A stretch of DNA of 14,609 bases, taken from NCBI GenBank assembly GCA_035624785.1, contig DASPQV010000022.1, positions 1 through 14,609 of the forward strand, read 5' to 3'. A program made the translations under genes and the position numbers. Each line of letters begins with the position of its first letter. Position 1 is the stretch's first letter. Under the pieces are notes generated by a model. The model was not told where the DNA came from and did not search any database. It saw only the letters and a list, made by a program, of their open reading frames with translations. The stretch is from JAJZNI01 sp035624785. GTDB taxonomy: Bacteria; Chloroflexota; Dormibacteria; Aeolococcales; Aeolococcaceae. This document shows, in pieces, positions 5,926 through 13,072 of this stretch.

Positions 5926-7110
5926 ATGCGGCTGGCGATCGTCACCGAGAGCTTCCCACCACGGATCAATGGGGTCTCCCGCACCGTTGCCGAGCTCACC
6001 GCCTACCTCCGTCGGAATCGCCATGAAGCGCTGATCTTCACTCCCGGCGGGGGCCTGCACGAGCACGACGGGTTCGAGGTCGTGGGGGTGCGCGGGGTGA
6101 GGGGTTGGCTGTACCCCGACCTCACCGTCTCCCCGGTGGCTCCGGGGATGCGCCGGCGCCTGCGGGAATTCGCCCCCCACGTCGTGCATCTCGCCTCACC
6201 GGCGGCGCTGGGCGTGTGGGGTGGTTGGACGGCGTGGTCGCTCGATCTGCCGGTTGCCGCCCACTACCAGACCGATCTCCTCGGCTACGCTCGGGCCTAC
6301 GGCGGGGCGGCTCTCGCGCTGGTGGCGGGGATCGCCGCGCGCTCCTTCCACAACCGGTGCACGGCAACCTATGCGCCGACACCGCCGATGGCGGAGGAGC
6401 TGTGCCGCCGCGGTTTCGAGCGCGTCCGCGTCAGCGGGCGAGGTGTGGACGCCGGGCTCTTCCGGCCTCATCGCCAGGGGGCGCTGCAGGCCGCGCGTCA
6501 CTGGCCGCCCGGGGACGGCGCCCGTGTCCTCAGCGTGTCACGCCTTGCCCGGGAGAAGAACCTGGTCAGCGTGCTGGACATCGCCGCCAAGCACCCGGAG
6601 CTGCGCTTCCTGCTCGTTGGAGACGGCCCGATGGGTGAGGAGCTGAGCCAACGAGCTCCTCCCAACCTCAACCTGGCGGGCGCCCTGCGCGGACCGGCGC
6701 TCGCCGATTGCTATGCAGCCGCTGACGTCTTCCTGCACCCGTCGGTGACGGAGACCTTCGGTCAGGTGGTCCAGGAGGCGATGGCCTCCGGCCTCCCGGT
6801 GGCCGGCATCCGCTCCGGGGGCGTCGGCTGGCTCGTGGAGCACGGTGTCACCGGCGTCCTGGTCGATCCCCCGGGGCATGACCTTGGCGACGCGCTTGGC
6901 GAACTGGTCCATCGGTACGACCGGCGGGCGATGGGGGAGGCAGCGCACCATGCTGTCAGCGGGCGCACCTGGAGCGCGGTCTTCGACGCCCTGCTCGCCG
7001 ACTACACAGCGCGCGGCCGGCGGGAATCTCACGGCGGCGTAGCAGGGTCGAGTGGCTCAAGGATGTGGCGCGCCGGCCGCAAACCCCGAGTGATCGCAGT
7101 GCCGGGGTGA
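5926..7110 (+). CDS. GT4-family glycosyltransferase (mannosyltransferase/SqdX-like)
   Basis: The protein has 394 residues with a GT-B fold. The N-terminal domain opens with RLAIVTESFPPRINGVSRTV, where the glycine-containing loop lies near the acceptor site, and AAHYQTDLLGYARAYG (about 111-126) is typical of the MgtA/PimB/SqdX branch. The donor domain has SRLAREKN (205-212) and the E-x7-E motif in TETFGQVVQEAMASG (E276, E284). It probably moves a sugar from a nucleotide donor to a lipid at the inner membrane face; sugar and acceptor are not readable. The ATG at 5926 follows GAGGGG closely and the conserved fold starts immediately. The last 35 or so residues are not family-like, and another frame looks more coding there, so the 3' end may carry a frameshift. 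It converges on the thiolase gene. Confidence 0.88.
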   Translation: MRLAIVTESFPPRINGVSRTVAELTAYLRRNRHEALIFTPGGGLHEHDGFEVVGVRGVRGWLYPDLTVSPVAPGMRRRLREFAPHVVHLASPAALGVWGGWTAWSLDLPVAAHYQTDLLGYARAYGGAALALVAGIAARSFHNRCTATYAPTPPMAEELCRRGFERVRVSGRGVDAGLFRPHRQGALQAARHWPPGDGARVLSVSRLAREKNLVSVLDIAAKHPELRFLLVGDGPMGEELSQRAPPNLNLAGALRGPALADCYAAADVFLHPSVTETFGQVVQEAMASGLPVAGIRSGGVGWLVEHGVTGVLVDPPGHDLGDALGELVHRYDRRAMGEAAHHAVSGRTWSAVFDALLADYTARGRRESHGGVAGSSGSRMWRAGRKPRVIAVPG

Positions 7111-7199
7111 CCGGCGCCACTCAGACCGACCGGTGGCTGGAGGGGATGAACCAGCTCCAGCAGCGCCTCGAGGGATGGGAGCGGTTGCCGGCGCGCTGA
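7107..7199 (+). CDS. Possible 30-codon ORF, or displaced C-terminus of the glycosyltransferase
   Basis: A GTG overlaps the glycosyltransferase TGA in a GTGA. The ORF encodes 30 residues, helix-prone and charged (DRWLEGMNQLQQRLEGWERL). Nearly every third position is G or C (28 of 30 codons by eye). The frame is also open upstream of 7107, reading RVEWLKDVARRP near 7045-7080, so it could be the true end of the glycosyltransferase reached by a single indel. Whether it is an independent gene or a displaced tail is unresolved. Confidence 0.25.
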   Translation: MTGATQTDRWLEGMNQLQQRLEGWERLPAR

Positions 7200-7206
7200 C
7201 GCGCCG
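7189..7206. terminator. Bidirectional hairpin between converging genes
   Basis: CGGCGCG and CGCGCCG form a perfect 7-bp GC stem with loop CTGA. It lies 6 bases beyond the thiolase stop on the minus strand and about 80 bases past the glycosyltransferase stop on the plus strand. No T-tract is present on either side. Position and strength suit a shared terminator. Confidence 0.45.
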
Positions 7207-7211
7207 CCATC

Positions 7212-8393
7212 TCAGCAGCCTTCCAGGACCATGGCCAGCCCCTGGCCGACCCCGATGCAGATCGCTGCCAGGCCATAGCCACCGCCGCGTTGATGAAGCT
7301 CGTGGGCCAGCGAGCCGGCGATCCTCGCCCCCGAGCAGCCCAGCGGATGGCCGATGGCGATGGCGCCGCCGTTGGGATTGACGATCTCCGGGTCCAGCTC
7401 TGGCCATTCCGCGAGGCAGGCCAGGCACTGGGCAGCGAAGGCCTCGTTGAGCTCGACGCAGGCCAGGTCGCCCCAACCGATGCCGGCACGCCGCAGGGCC
7501 CGCCGTGCTGCCTCCACCGGACCCAGACCGAAGAGCTGAGGCTCGACGGCGCTCACCGCCCGGCTGGCGATCCGAGCCAGCGGCGGCCGCCCGACCCGGT
7601 CGGCACCGGCCTGGTCGGCCAGGAGCAGGGCCGCCGCGCCGTCGCTGAGCGGGGACGAGTTGCCCGCCGTCACCGTGCCGCCGGCGCGGAAGACAGGCTT
7701 CAGCGCCGCCAGCGCCTCCATGCTGGTGTCGTCCCGGATGCACTCGTCCCGAGGCAGATCGACACCGGGCAGGTCGACGATCTCATCCGCGTAGCGGCAT
7801 GCCACCCAGGCGCCGGCGGCCAGCCGGTGGCTGCGGAGCGCGAAGCGGTCCTGGTCTTCGCGGCTGATTCCGCGCCGCTCCGCCAGGATCTCGGCACCCT
7901 CGCCCAGGGAGACCGTCCACTCCGACGGCATCCGGGGGTTGACCATCCGCCAGCCCAGTGTGGTCGAGTGCAGGGTCTCGCTCTGGCGAGGCAGTCCCTG
8001 CTCCGGCTTGAGGAGCACCCAGGGCGCCCGGCTCATCGACTCCACCCCGCCCGCGATCACCACCGAGGCGTCGCCCGCGGCGATCGCCCGGCTGCCGCTC
8101 ATGACCGCCTCCAAGCCCGAGCCGCAGAGGCGGTTGACGGTCTGCCCCGGGACGGAGACCGGAAGGCCGGCCAGCAGCCCGGCCATGCGGCCAACATTGC
8201 GGTTGTCTTCCCCGGCGCCGTTGGCATCGCCCAGAACGAGGTCGTCGACGCGGCCCGGGTCGAGGTCCGGGCTGCGCCGCACCAGGCCGCCGACCACGGC
8301 GGCGCCCAGGTCGTCGGGGCGAACTCCCGACAGGGCACCGGCATAGCGCCCGACCTTGGTCCTCACCGCGTCGAGGATGTAGACGCCGGTCAC
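7212..8393 (-). CDS. Thiolase (acetyl-CoA acyltransferase), PcaF/PaaJ-like
   Basis: The protein has 393 residues, full thiolase length. The nucleophile C90 is in NRLCGSG, H349 in GHPLGCSG and the acid/base C379 in CIGVGQG, so the catalytic set is complete. The start, YILDAVRTKVGRYAGALSGVRPDDL, and GDANGAGEDNRNVGRMAGLLAG (55-76) are typical of the beta-ketoadipyl-CoA branch, which cleaves beta-ketoadipyl-CoA to succinyl-CoA and acetyl-CoA. No other aromatic-degradation gene is in view, so a general degradative thiolase is equally possible. The start is GTG at 8393 and no strong ribosome site is seen. A TTGACA about 50 bases upstream has no matching -10 box. The 179-base gap to phzF upstream holds no other gene that I can see. 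Confidence 0.9.
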   Translation of the reverse strand: MTGVYILDAVRTKVGRYAGALSGVRPDDLGAAVVGGLVRRSPDLDPGRVDDLVLGDANGAGEDNRNVGRMAGLLAGLPVSVPGQTVNRLCGSGLEAVMSGSRAIAAGDASVVIAGGVESMSRAPWVLLKPEQGLPRQSETLHSTTLGWRMVNPRMPSEWTVSLGEGAEILAERRGISREDQDRFALRSHRLAAGAWVACRYADEIVDLPGVDLPRDECIRDDTSMEALAALKPVFRAGGTVTAGNSSPLSDGAAALLLADQAGADRVGRPPLARIASRAVSAVEPQLFGLGPVEAARRALRRAGIGWGDLACVELNEAFAAQCLACLAEWPELDPEIVNPNGGAIAIGHPLGCSGARIAGSLAHELHQRGGGYGLAAICIGVGQGLAMVLEGC

Positions 8394-8572
8394 GGCGATG
8401 GTGCGGGTGGGCCGGGGGTTGGGGTCACCGATGTCAAGTTTGGGCGGCCGGGCCCGCTCGGGCGCCGGCGCAGCTCCCGATCCGCCCCGCGTCGCCTCGA
8501 AGGCGGGCGGCTGATCTCAGCTCAGCTGGAAGGCTATGTACCCCGCTCACCCGGTTGGATGACGCGCGCGGG

Positions 8573-9397
8573 TCAGATGACGACCTCGCCGCGGACCAGG
8601 GAGGCGGTCGCTCCGCCGACCCAGATGGTCCCGTCAAGGTCGGCGTCGATGTGGACGCGGCCGGCGCGCCCCAGGGCAGTCCCCTGGCTGACCACGTACG
8701 GTGGCCTCGCCCGGCCGCTTCCCACCAGCCACTGGGCGAGTGAGGCGTTCAGGCTCCCGGTGACCGGGTCCTCCCGAGTCGCCCCGTCGAGCGGGAAAAA
8801 GGCCCGCACCTCGTAGGCAAAGGGCGAGCCCGGCGGGTAGGGGCCGACCACGCCGACGTCACGGTCCACCAAACCGGGGCGCAGGGCGAGGACCGCCTCT
8901 GCGTCGCCGAGCATGAGCGCGACCCAGCCGGGGCCGTTGTCGACCCATTGGGCATCGACGACGTCCGCACGCTCGATGCGCAGGAGGCCGGCCACGTGCT
9001 CGACCATGTCCTCCTCCACAGGACCAGAGCGCAAGAGCGGCGGTGCGGCGAAGGCGAGACGGGAGCCGCTGCGCCGGATCGGCACCAGCCCGGCGGGACA
9101 CTGCTGCACCAGCGCCGGCCGGTCGGTTCCGGTCCACTCGATCCAGGCGTGGCAGGTGCCGAGTGTCGGGTGCCCTGCGAAGGGCAGCTCCCCGCCGGGG
9201 GTGAAGATCCGCACCGCGTAGTCGGCACCCCGCCGGGTCGCGGGCAGGACGAAGGTGGTCTCCGACAGGTTGGTCCATCGGGCGAAACGCTGCATCTCGC
9301 CGTCGCCGAGGCCTGCGGCGTCCAGCACCACCGCCACCGGGTTGCCAAGGTGGGGCACCTCGCTGAACACGTCGACCTGGAAGAAGGGATGCGGCAC
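8573..9397 (-). CDS. PhzF-family isomerase/epimerase-like protein
   Basis: The protein has 274 residues, normal for the family, with two diaminopimelate-epimerase-like lobes. It opens PFFQVDVFSEVPHLGNPVAVV, with catalytic E46 in NLSETTFV, GHPTLGT at 75-81 and E209-DPVTGS in the second lobe. PhzF proteins include the phenazine-pathway isomerase, but most members have unknown substrates and no phenazine gene is nearby. The GTG at 9397 was chosen because the conserved fold starts there; a longer frame reaching 9559 would run through the 48-bp repeat and looks non-coding. It lies downstream of the transporter gene after a gap of about 165 bases. Confidence 0.88.
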   Translation of the reverse strand: MPHPFFQVDVFSEVPHLGNPVAVVLDAAGLGDGEMQRFARWTNLSETTFVLPATRRGADYAVRIFTPGGELPFAGHPTLGTCHAWIEWTGTDRPALVQQCPAGLVPIRRSGSRLAFAAPPLLRSGPVEEDMVEHVAGLLRIERADVVDAQWVDNGPGWVALMLGDAEAVLALRPGLVDRDVGVVGPYPPGSPFAYEVRAFFPLDGATREDPVTGSLNASLAQWLVGSGRARPPYVVSQGTALGRAGRVHIDADLDGTIWVGGATASLVRGEVVI

Positions 9398-9490
9398 AGC
9401 GCTCAGGTTGCCACATGGTCGGGGGGCACCGCTGGGCTGAGCCGGAGCCGGCGACCCCCGGGGTCGCTGGGGAACCCACCGTACTCCCGG

Positions 9491-9586
9491 CCGGTTCCGT
9501 GTCGCGGACACGCTCAGGATCCGGCGCGGGCGTCCCCGCCGGTTCCGTGTCGCGGACACGCTCAGGATCCGGCTCGGGCGTCCCCA
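9491..9586. repeat. 48-bp tandem duplication with a hairpin in each copy
   Basis: Two adjacent copies (9491-9538 and 9539-9586) match at all but two positions. Each holds CGTGTC-GCG-GACACG, a 6-bp stem with a 3-base loop (9498-9512 and 9546-9560). The right copy also encodes the last residues and the TGA of the permease-ATPase gene, so its hairpin starts one base after that stop. The left copy is a second hairpin before phzF. The unit is 16 codons long, so duplication kept the frame. It could act as a double terminator or processing site. Confidence 0.85.
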
Positions 9587-11211
9587 GTCAGGTCCGCACC
9601 GTCCCCCGCCGGCCAGAGCGTCACCGCCTCCGGGGAGAGGGCGACCCGGCAGGTGTCACCGGGGTTCGGGCAAGCCCGGCGGGCGGGCCGGGCGATCAGC
9701 TGCAAGGAGCCGAGCTGGACGGTGATCTCCTGGACCGCGCCCAGGCTCACGGTGTCGAGCACGGTTCCGCCGTAGGGGCCCTCGCCGTTGACCTCCACGT
9801 CCTCGGGGCGCACCGTCCAGACCACCTCCGATCCCGAGCCGAGCTTGCCGGTCGGAGCCGCGATCTCCAGGCCGCCGCTCCGGATCCGGCCCGGCCGGAG
9901 CACCGTGCCGGTGTGGGTGTTGGGGATGCCGAGGAGCGCGGCGACCCGGGGTGAGGCCGGATGGCTGAACACCTCCACCACCGGCCCCTGCTGGAGGGCG
10001 TGGCCGTGGTCCAGGACGATGACCTCGTCGGCCAGGGTCGCCGCCTCGTCGGGGTCATGGGTGACCAGCACCGTGGTCAGGCCGGCCTCCCGCTGCAGGC
10101 GGCGCAGGTCGCGGTGAAGGCGCGCGCGCACGGGCGCGTCCAGAGCGCTGAAGGGCTCGTCGAGGAGCAGGAGCGAGGGGCCGCGAGCCAGGGCACGAGC
10201 CAGGGCGACGCGCCTCTGCTGGCCTCCCGAGAGCTCCCCAGGGAGGCGCTCCTCGAGACCTCCGAGTCCCAGCCTCTCCAGCCACCACGCCGCCAGCCCC
10301 GGATCCGCGTCGACCGCGAACGTCACCTGGTCCCAGACGGTGCGCCGGGGCATCAGCGCGGAATCCTGGGGCAGGTAGCCGATGCCGCGATGCTCGGGAT
10401 CTAGCCCCTCGAGTGACCGCCCTCCAACGCTGACCCGGACGTGCTCGGCGCCGGCAATGCCGGCAAGCACCCGCAGCGTCATGGTCTTGCCCGCTCCCGA
10501 GGGGCCGAGCAGGGCGAGCCGTCGGGCCTGCGCCTGGTGTGCCACCTCCAGGCGGAAGCCCCTGAGCCGCTTGGCGACGGAGAAGGAGAGGGAGCCCGCG
10601 ACAGCGTCCCGGGGAGCGGTGGGCACCGGCAGCGCGCTGGTGCGGCGCCGCCTCGGGCTCGGAACCTGGCTGAGCATGAGCACCACCAGGGCGGCGGCGA
10701 GGGCAGCCCCGATCGGGGGCAGGGTGGTGGGCAGACCCGTGCTGGCGAACTGGACCCACGTGTAGACGGGCAGCGAGTAGGGGTGATAGGCCAGGATGAC
10801 GGTGGCCCCGAACTCCCCGAAGGCGCGCAGCCAGGCGAGCAGGATGCCGGCTTTGACGCCGCTCCACGCGGCGGGAAGCGCGACCCGGAGGAACCGGTCC
10901 ACGCGCCCATGTCCCAGCGTCCGCGCCACCTCCTCGAGCGAGGGGTCGACAGCCTGGAACGCGGCCCGGGCAGCGATGACCAGGAAGGGGGCGGCCACGA
11001 AGGTCTGGGCCAGGATGATCCCCGCGGGAGAGTCCGTCAGGGCCCCCCCGAATAGCCTGCCGAGCGCCGTGTACGGTCCGACGATGTAGAGCAGCAGGAT
11101 CCCGCTCATCAGCGCGGGCAGGGCGATCGGCAGTGCGACCAGCATCCAGAGGATCGCGGAGAGCCGGCCGCCGGTGCGGGCCAGAAGGTAGGCGAGCGGG
11201 ACCCCCAGCAT
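9562..11211 (-). CDS. Fused molybdate/tungstate-type ABC transporter: permease plus ATPase
   Basis: From the ATG at 11211 the product has 549 residues. Residues 1-183 are a ModB/WtpB/CysT-type permease with the EAA loop (EEVARTLGHGRVDRFLRVALP, 93-113) and LRAFGEFGATVILAY (128-142). After a proline- and arginine-rich linker comes an ATPase: Walker A GPSGAGKT (236-243), Q282, signature LSGGQ (327-331), Walker B LLLLDEP (347-353) and H385. A TOBE-like C-terminal part spans about 465-535. Joining both halves in one chain is uncommon; two copies would make the transporter. The reading frame stays open upstream to 11394 and encodes the missing first membrane segments, so 11211 is unlikely to be the natural start. 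It follows the binding-protein gene and probably imports molybdate or tungstate. Confidence 0.85.
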   Translation of the reverse strand: MLGVPLAYLLARTGGRLSAILWMLVALPIALPALMSGILLLYIVGPYTALGRLFGGALTDSPAGIILAQTFVAAPFLVIAARAAFQAVDPSLEEVARTLGHGRVDRFLRVALPAAWSGVKAGILLAWLRAFGEFGATVILAYHPYSLPVYTWVQFASTGLPTTLPPIGAALAAALVVLMLSQVPSPRRRRTSALPVPTAPRDAVAGSLSFSVAKRLRGFRLEVAHQAQARRLALLGPSGAGKTMTLRVLAGIAGAEHVRVSVGGRSLEGLDPEHRGIGYLPQDSALMPRRTVWDQVTFAVDADPGLAAWWLERLGLGGLEERLPGELSGGQQRRVALARALARGPSLLLLDEPFSALDAPVRARLHRDLRRLQREAGLTTVLVTHDPDEAATLADEVIVLDHGHALQQGPVVEVFSHPASPRVAALLGIPNTHTGTVLRPGRIRSGGLEIAAPTGKLGSGSEVVWTVRPEDVEVNGEGPYGGTVLDTVSLGAVQEITVQLGSLQLIARPARRACPNPGDTCRVALSPEAVTLWPAGDGADLTGDARAGS

Positions 11212-11398
11212 GGCGACGATCGCCGTGGAGATGGTCGCCGTGACCAGAGAGGTGACCAGCGCCCCGCCCAGCCCGGGGGCGGGAGCGGCGGCCCCCTGGA
11301 CGAGGTTGACGACGAAGAGGATGAACGGGGCGAGCAGGTAGACGGCCAGCAGACCCCCCAGCAGGGCCAGGGGGTTACGGAGGTTCTTCGTCGATCAC
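11212..11398 (-). other. Unassigned N-terminal part of the permease; start disrupted
   Basis: In the permease frame this stretch encodes LALLGGLLAVYLLAPFILF, a clear membrane helix, then ALVTSLVTATISTAIVA joining the helix that continues past 11211. This matches the first helices of ModB-type permeases. No ATG, GTG or TTG occurs in frame before the TGA at 11395-11397. A GTG at 11398 lies in another frame, reads VIDEEPP and stops at once. Removing one C in the CC at about 11382-11383 would give a good start, MIDEELRNPLALLGG. So either the gene has a one-base frameshift, the assembly has an error, or a rare start codon is used. Confidence 0.6.
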
Positions 11399-11416
11399 AC
11401 CCCGGTCACACCCCGA
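11395..11416. repeat. 11-bp tandem duplication at the junction of binding protein and permease
   Basis: TCACACCCCGG (11395-11405) is followed directly by TCACACCCCGA (11406-11416). The right copy contains the binding-protein stop (TGA on the minus strand at 11406-11408); the left copy contains the TGA that closes the permease frame upstream. The length is not a multiple of three, so the duplication changed the relation between the two frames. Confidence 0.8.
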
Positions 11417-12287
11417 CCAGCGAGCGGAGGCTCTCGGGGACGCTGCCGACCGGTCCGGACAGCGTCGTCTGGAGCAGTTGCACCCCCTCCTTCTGGAGCA
11501 CGGCCCGACCGGACGGGCCGAGCAGGTAGCTGACGAAGGCCTCCGCCCCCTGCGGGTTCGGGGCGTTGTTGAGCGTGGTGACCGTGAAGGTGGCCATCAG
11601 ACCGATCGGGGAGAGTGAGACCGTCGGGATGCTCTGCGCGGTGGCCTCGAAGGAGTAGAAGAACCCGGCGTCCAGCTGGCCCGCCTCGAGGCGTCCCACC
11701 AGGGTTTCCTCAGGGAAGACCGGCCAGCTCGAGAGCGCGCTGTTCAGGGAGGGCATGCCGAGCAGGGTGGCGGCGTCGCCCACCGCCTCCGAAGTCAGCT
11801 TGCCCTTGGGGTCGAGGACGGGATCGGTGCGGCCGACCAGGATTCCCGGCTGGGTGACCACCTGGTACCAGGGCTCGGAACGGAAGTCGGCGGCAAACCG
11901 GCTCTTGGGGTTGTAGCCGAGAACCAGCGGCGCCTGGGCGAACGTCGAGTACCAGCTCACATAGCCGCCGTTGGCGGTTCCCTCCAACCCCTGGTTCACG
12001 CTGGGGTTGGCGCTGATGAAGACGTCACCGGTCTTGACCTTGCCCTTGATGTCGCTGACCAGCTCGTCCGAGCCGGCGCCGTAGCCCTGGTACGTGTACC
12101 CGGTCGCCTTCGAGAAAGCCGGGCCCAGGTCGTTCTCCATCAGGTTCACCAGCGACCCCGCGTACAGCACCGAGACGGTGCCGTGCCCGCTGGGACTGGC
12201 CGGGCCCGTGCCGGGGCCCGCCGCGCCGCAGCCCACCAGCGCCAACCCCACCAGTGCCAATGCCGACCTCCAACCCCTGCGGTGCAT
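11406..12287 (-). CDS. Molybdate/tungstate-type substrate-binding lipoprotein (ModA/WtpA-like)
   Basis: The protein has 293 residues. It has a signal peptide with basic MHRRGWR, a hydrophobic core and lipobox LVGC, so C20 would be lipid-anchored on the outer face of the membrane. The mature part begins with VSVLYAGSLVNLM (about 38-50), where A43-G44-S45 matches the oxyanion-binding loop of the family, followed by TGDVFISAN (86-94) and GRTDPVLDPKG (152-162), the last typical of WtpA and related ModA proteins. The ATG at 12287 follows GAGGAG at good spacing; the longer frame to 12311 adds eight residues before the basic segment. The next gene leftward is the permease-ATPase. Tungstate versus molybdate preference cannot be decided. 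Confidence 0.85.
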   Translation of the reverse strand: MHRRGWRSALALVGLALVGCGAAGPGTGPASPSGHGTVSVLYAGSLVNLMENDLGPAFSKATGYTYQGYGAGSDELVSDIKGKVKTGDVFISANPSVNQGLEGTANGGYVSWYSTFAQAPLVLGYNPKSRFAADFRSEPWYQVVTQPGILVGRTDPVLDPKGKLTSEAVGDAATLLGMPSLNSALSSWPVFPEETLVGRLEAGQLDAGFFYSFEATAQSIPTVSLSPIGLMATFTVTTLNNAPNPQGAEAFVSYLLGPSGRAVLQKEGVQLLQTTLSGPVGSVPESLRSLVGV

Positions 12288-12334
12288 CGCCAGCTCCTCA
12301 CCTCCGGCCATCGGCGATGGCCGCCCGTCCCGAC

Positions 12335-12357
12335 ATGCCTAAGCATGGCATAGGCAT
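12335..12357. promoter_or_regulatory. Inverted repeat before the binding-protein gene, candidate Mo/W operator
   Basis: ATGCCTA (12335-12341) and TAGGCAT (12351-12357) are exact reverse complements around 9 bases, about 50 to 70 bases upstream of the ATG at 12287. On the minus strand it contains CTATGCC, whose TATGCC could act as a weak -10 box, so a bound regulator would overlap the promoter. The same 7-mer recurs before the regulator gene at 12900-12906. Confidence 0.45.
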
Positions 12358-12501
12358 CTTCGGAGACCGCCGGCCTGATCGAGAGGCCGATGCATACGCG
12401 CCAGCCCGGTCGCTGGGCGCCGGGCCGGCCCATCGAGCACCCACCCGGTGCCCCGGCGATCGGAGCGGGGTGGGGGTGGCGGCGGCCGCGGAGCGCCCGG
12501 G

Positions 12502-12888
12502 TCAGGCCCTCTCGATCATCATCGAGGTCGCCTTGACGGTGGCGACGACCTCGTCGCCGACGCGAAGGTCGAGGTCCTCGACCGCGTCCCGGGTGACCGC
12601 GGCGGTGAGCAGGAAGGGACCCGCCTCCACCTCGACCAGCGCCATGACCCCGGCGACCTCGACCGAGAGGACCCGGCCGGCCATCCGGTTGCGGGCGGAG
12701 AGACGCCCTTCGGTCCGGTGCCGCTGCGGCCCGGCCTTGAGTCGCCTCACCTCCGACGAGGGCACCATCCGGCGGTTGCCGGAAGCCCTCCGGGTCTGCA
12801 GCTTGCCGGCACGATCCCAGCGGCGCAGCGTGTCCACGCTGACCCCGATCGCCCGAGCCGCCTCGCCCAGCGTGAGATCCTCGTCCAT
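12502..12888 (-). CDS. MerR-type HTH plus Mop/TOBE domain regulator
   Basis: The protein has 128 residues. Residues about 5-50 are a MerR/excisionase-type helix-turn-helix (TLGEAARAIGVSVDTLRRWDRAGKL) with a short wing (TRRASGNRRMVPSSEV). Residues about 64-126 are one Mop domain (SARNRMAGRVLSVEVAGVMALVEVE through VGDEVVATVKATSMMI), which binds molybdate or tungstate oxyanions. This is the ModE idea built from a different DNA-binding domain. It lies directly upstream of the transporter genes in the same direction, separated by 214 bases that hold an inverted repeat. The ATG at 12888 was chosen because the HTH begins at once; a GTG at 12909 would add seven hydrophobic residues. It probably represses the transporter when oxyanion is plentiful. 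Confidence 0.85.
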   Translation of the reverse strand: MDEDLTLGEAARAIGVSVDTLRRWDRAGKLQTRRASGNRRMVPSSEVRRLKAGPQRHRTEGRLSARNRMAGRVLSVEVAGVMALVEVEAGPFLLTAAVTRDAVEDLDLRVGDEVVATVKATSMMIERA

Positions 12889-12899
12889 GAGCCGCAAGA

Positions 12900-12930
12900 G
12901 GCATAGCACAACCGGGCGCCTGGGCTATCC
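12900..12930. promoter_or_regulatory. CTATGCC motif and partial inverted repeat before the regulator gene
   Basis: On the minus strand CTATGCC (12906-12900) ends 11 bases before the regulator start at 12888. Together with GGCTATCC (12923-12930) it makes a loose inverted repeat GCATAGC/GCTATCC. The 7-mer is identical to one inside the palindrome before the binding-protein gene. Autoregulation is the simplest reading, but two occurrences are weak support. Confidence 0.3.
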
Positions 12931-13072
12931 GGTCCCGGCCGACGCGCTCAAGCCCCGCTAACCGCTCAAGGTGCGTTCGAAGCCCGATGGTCCTGCCGGG
13001 CTCCAGCCGAGGCTCGGGCGGGCGCGGTCCCAACCTCGGCAAGCGGTGCCGGGACGCCGCGACCGGAGCTGG

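Noticed and set aside
8340..8440. TTGACA before the thiolase gene as a promoter
   Set aside because: No AT-containing -10 hexamer lies 16-19 bases downstream; the following bases are almost all G or C.
8510..8526. Weak hairpin GCTGA/TCAGC between phzF and the thiolase
   Set aside because: Five base pairs with repeated AGCTC units around it; easily a chance match and no T-run follows.
7290..8816. Rightward ORF of 508 codons opposite the thiolase
   Set aside because: It is antisense to a thiolase with all three catalytic residues and shows no domain of its own.
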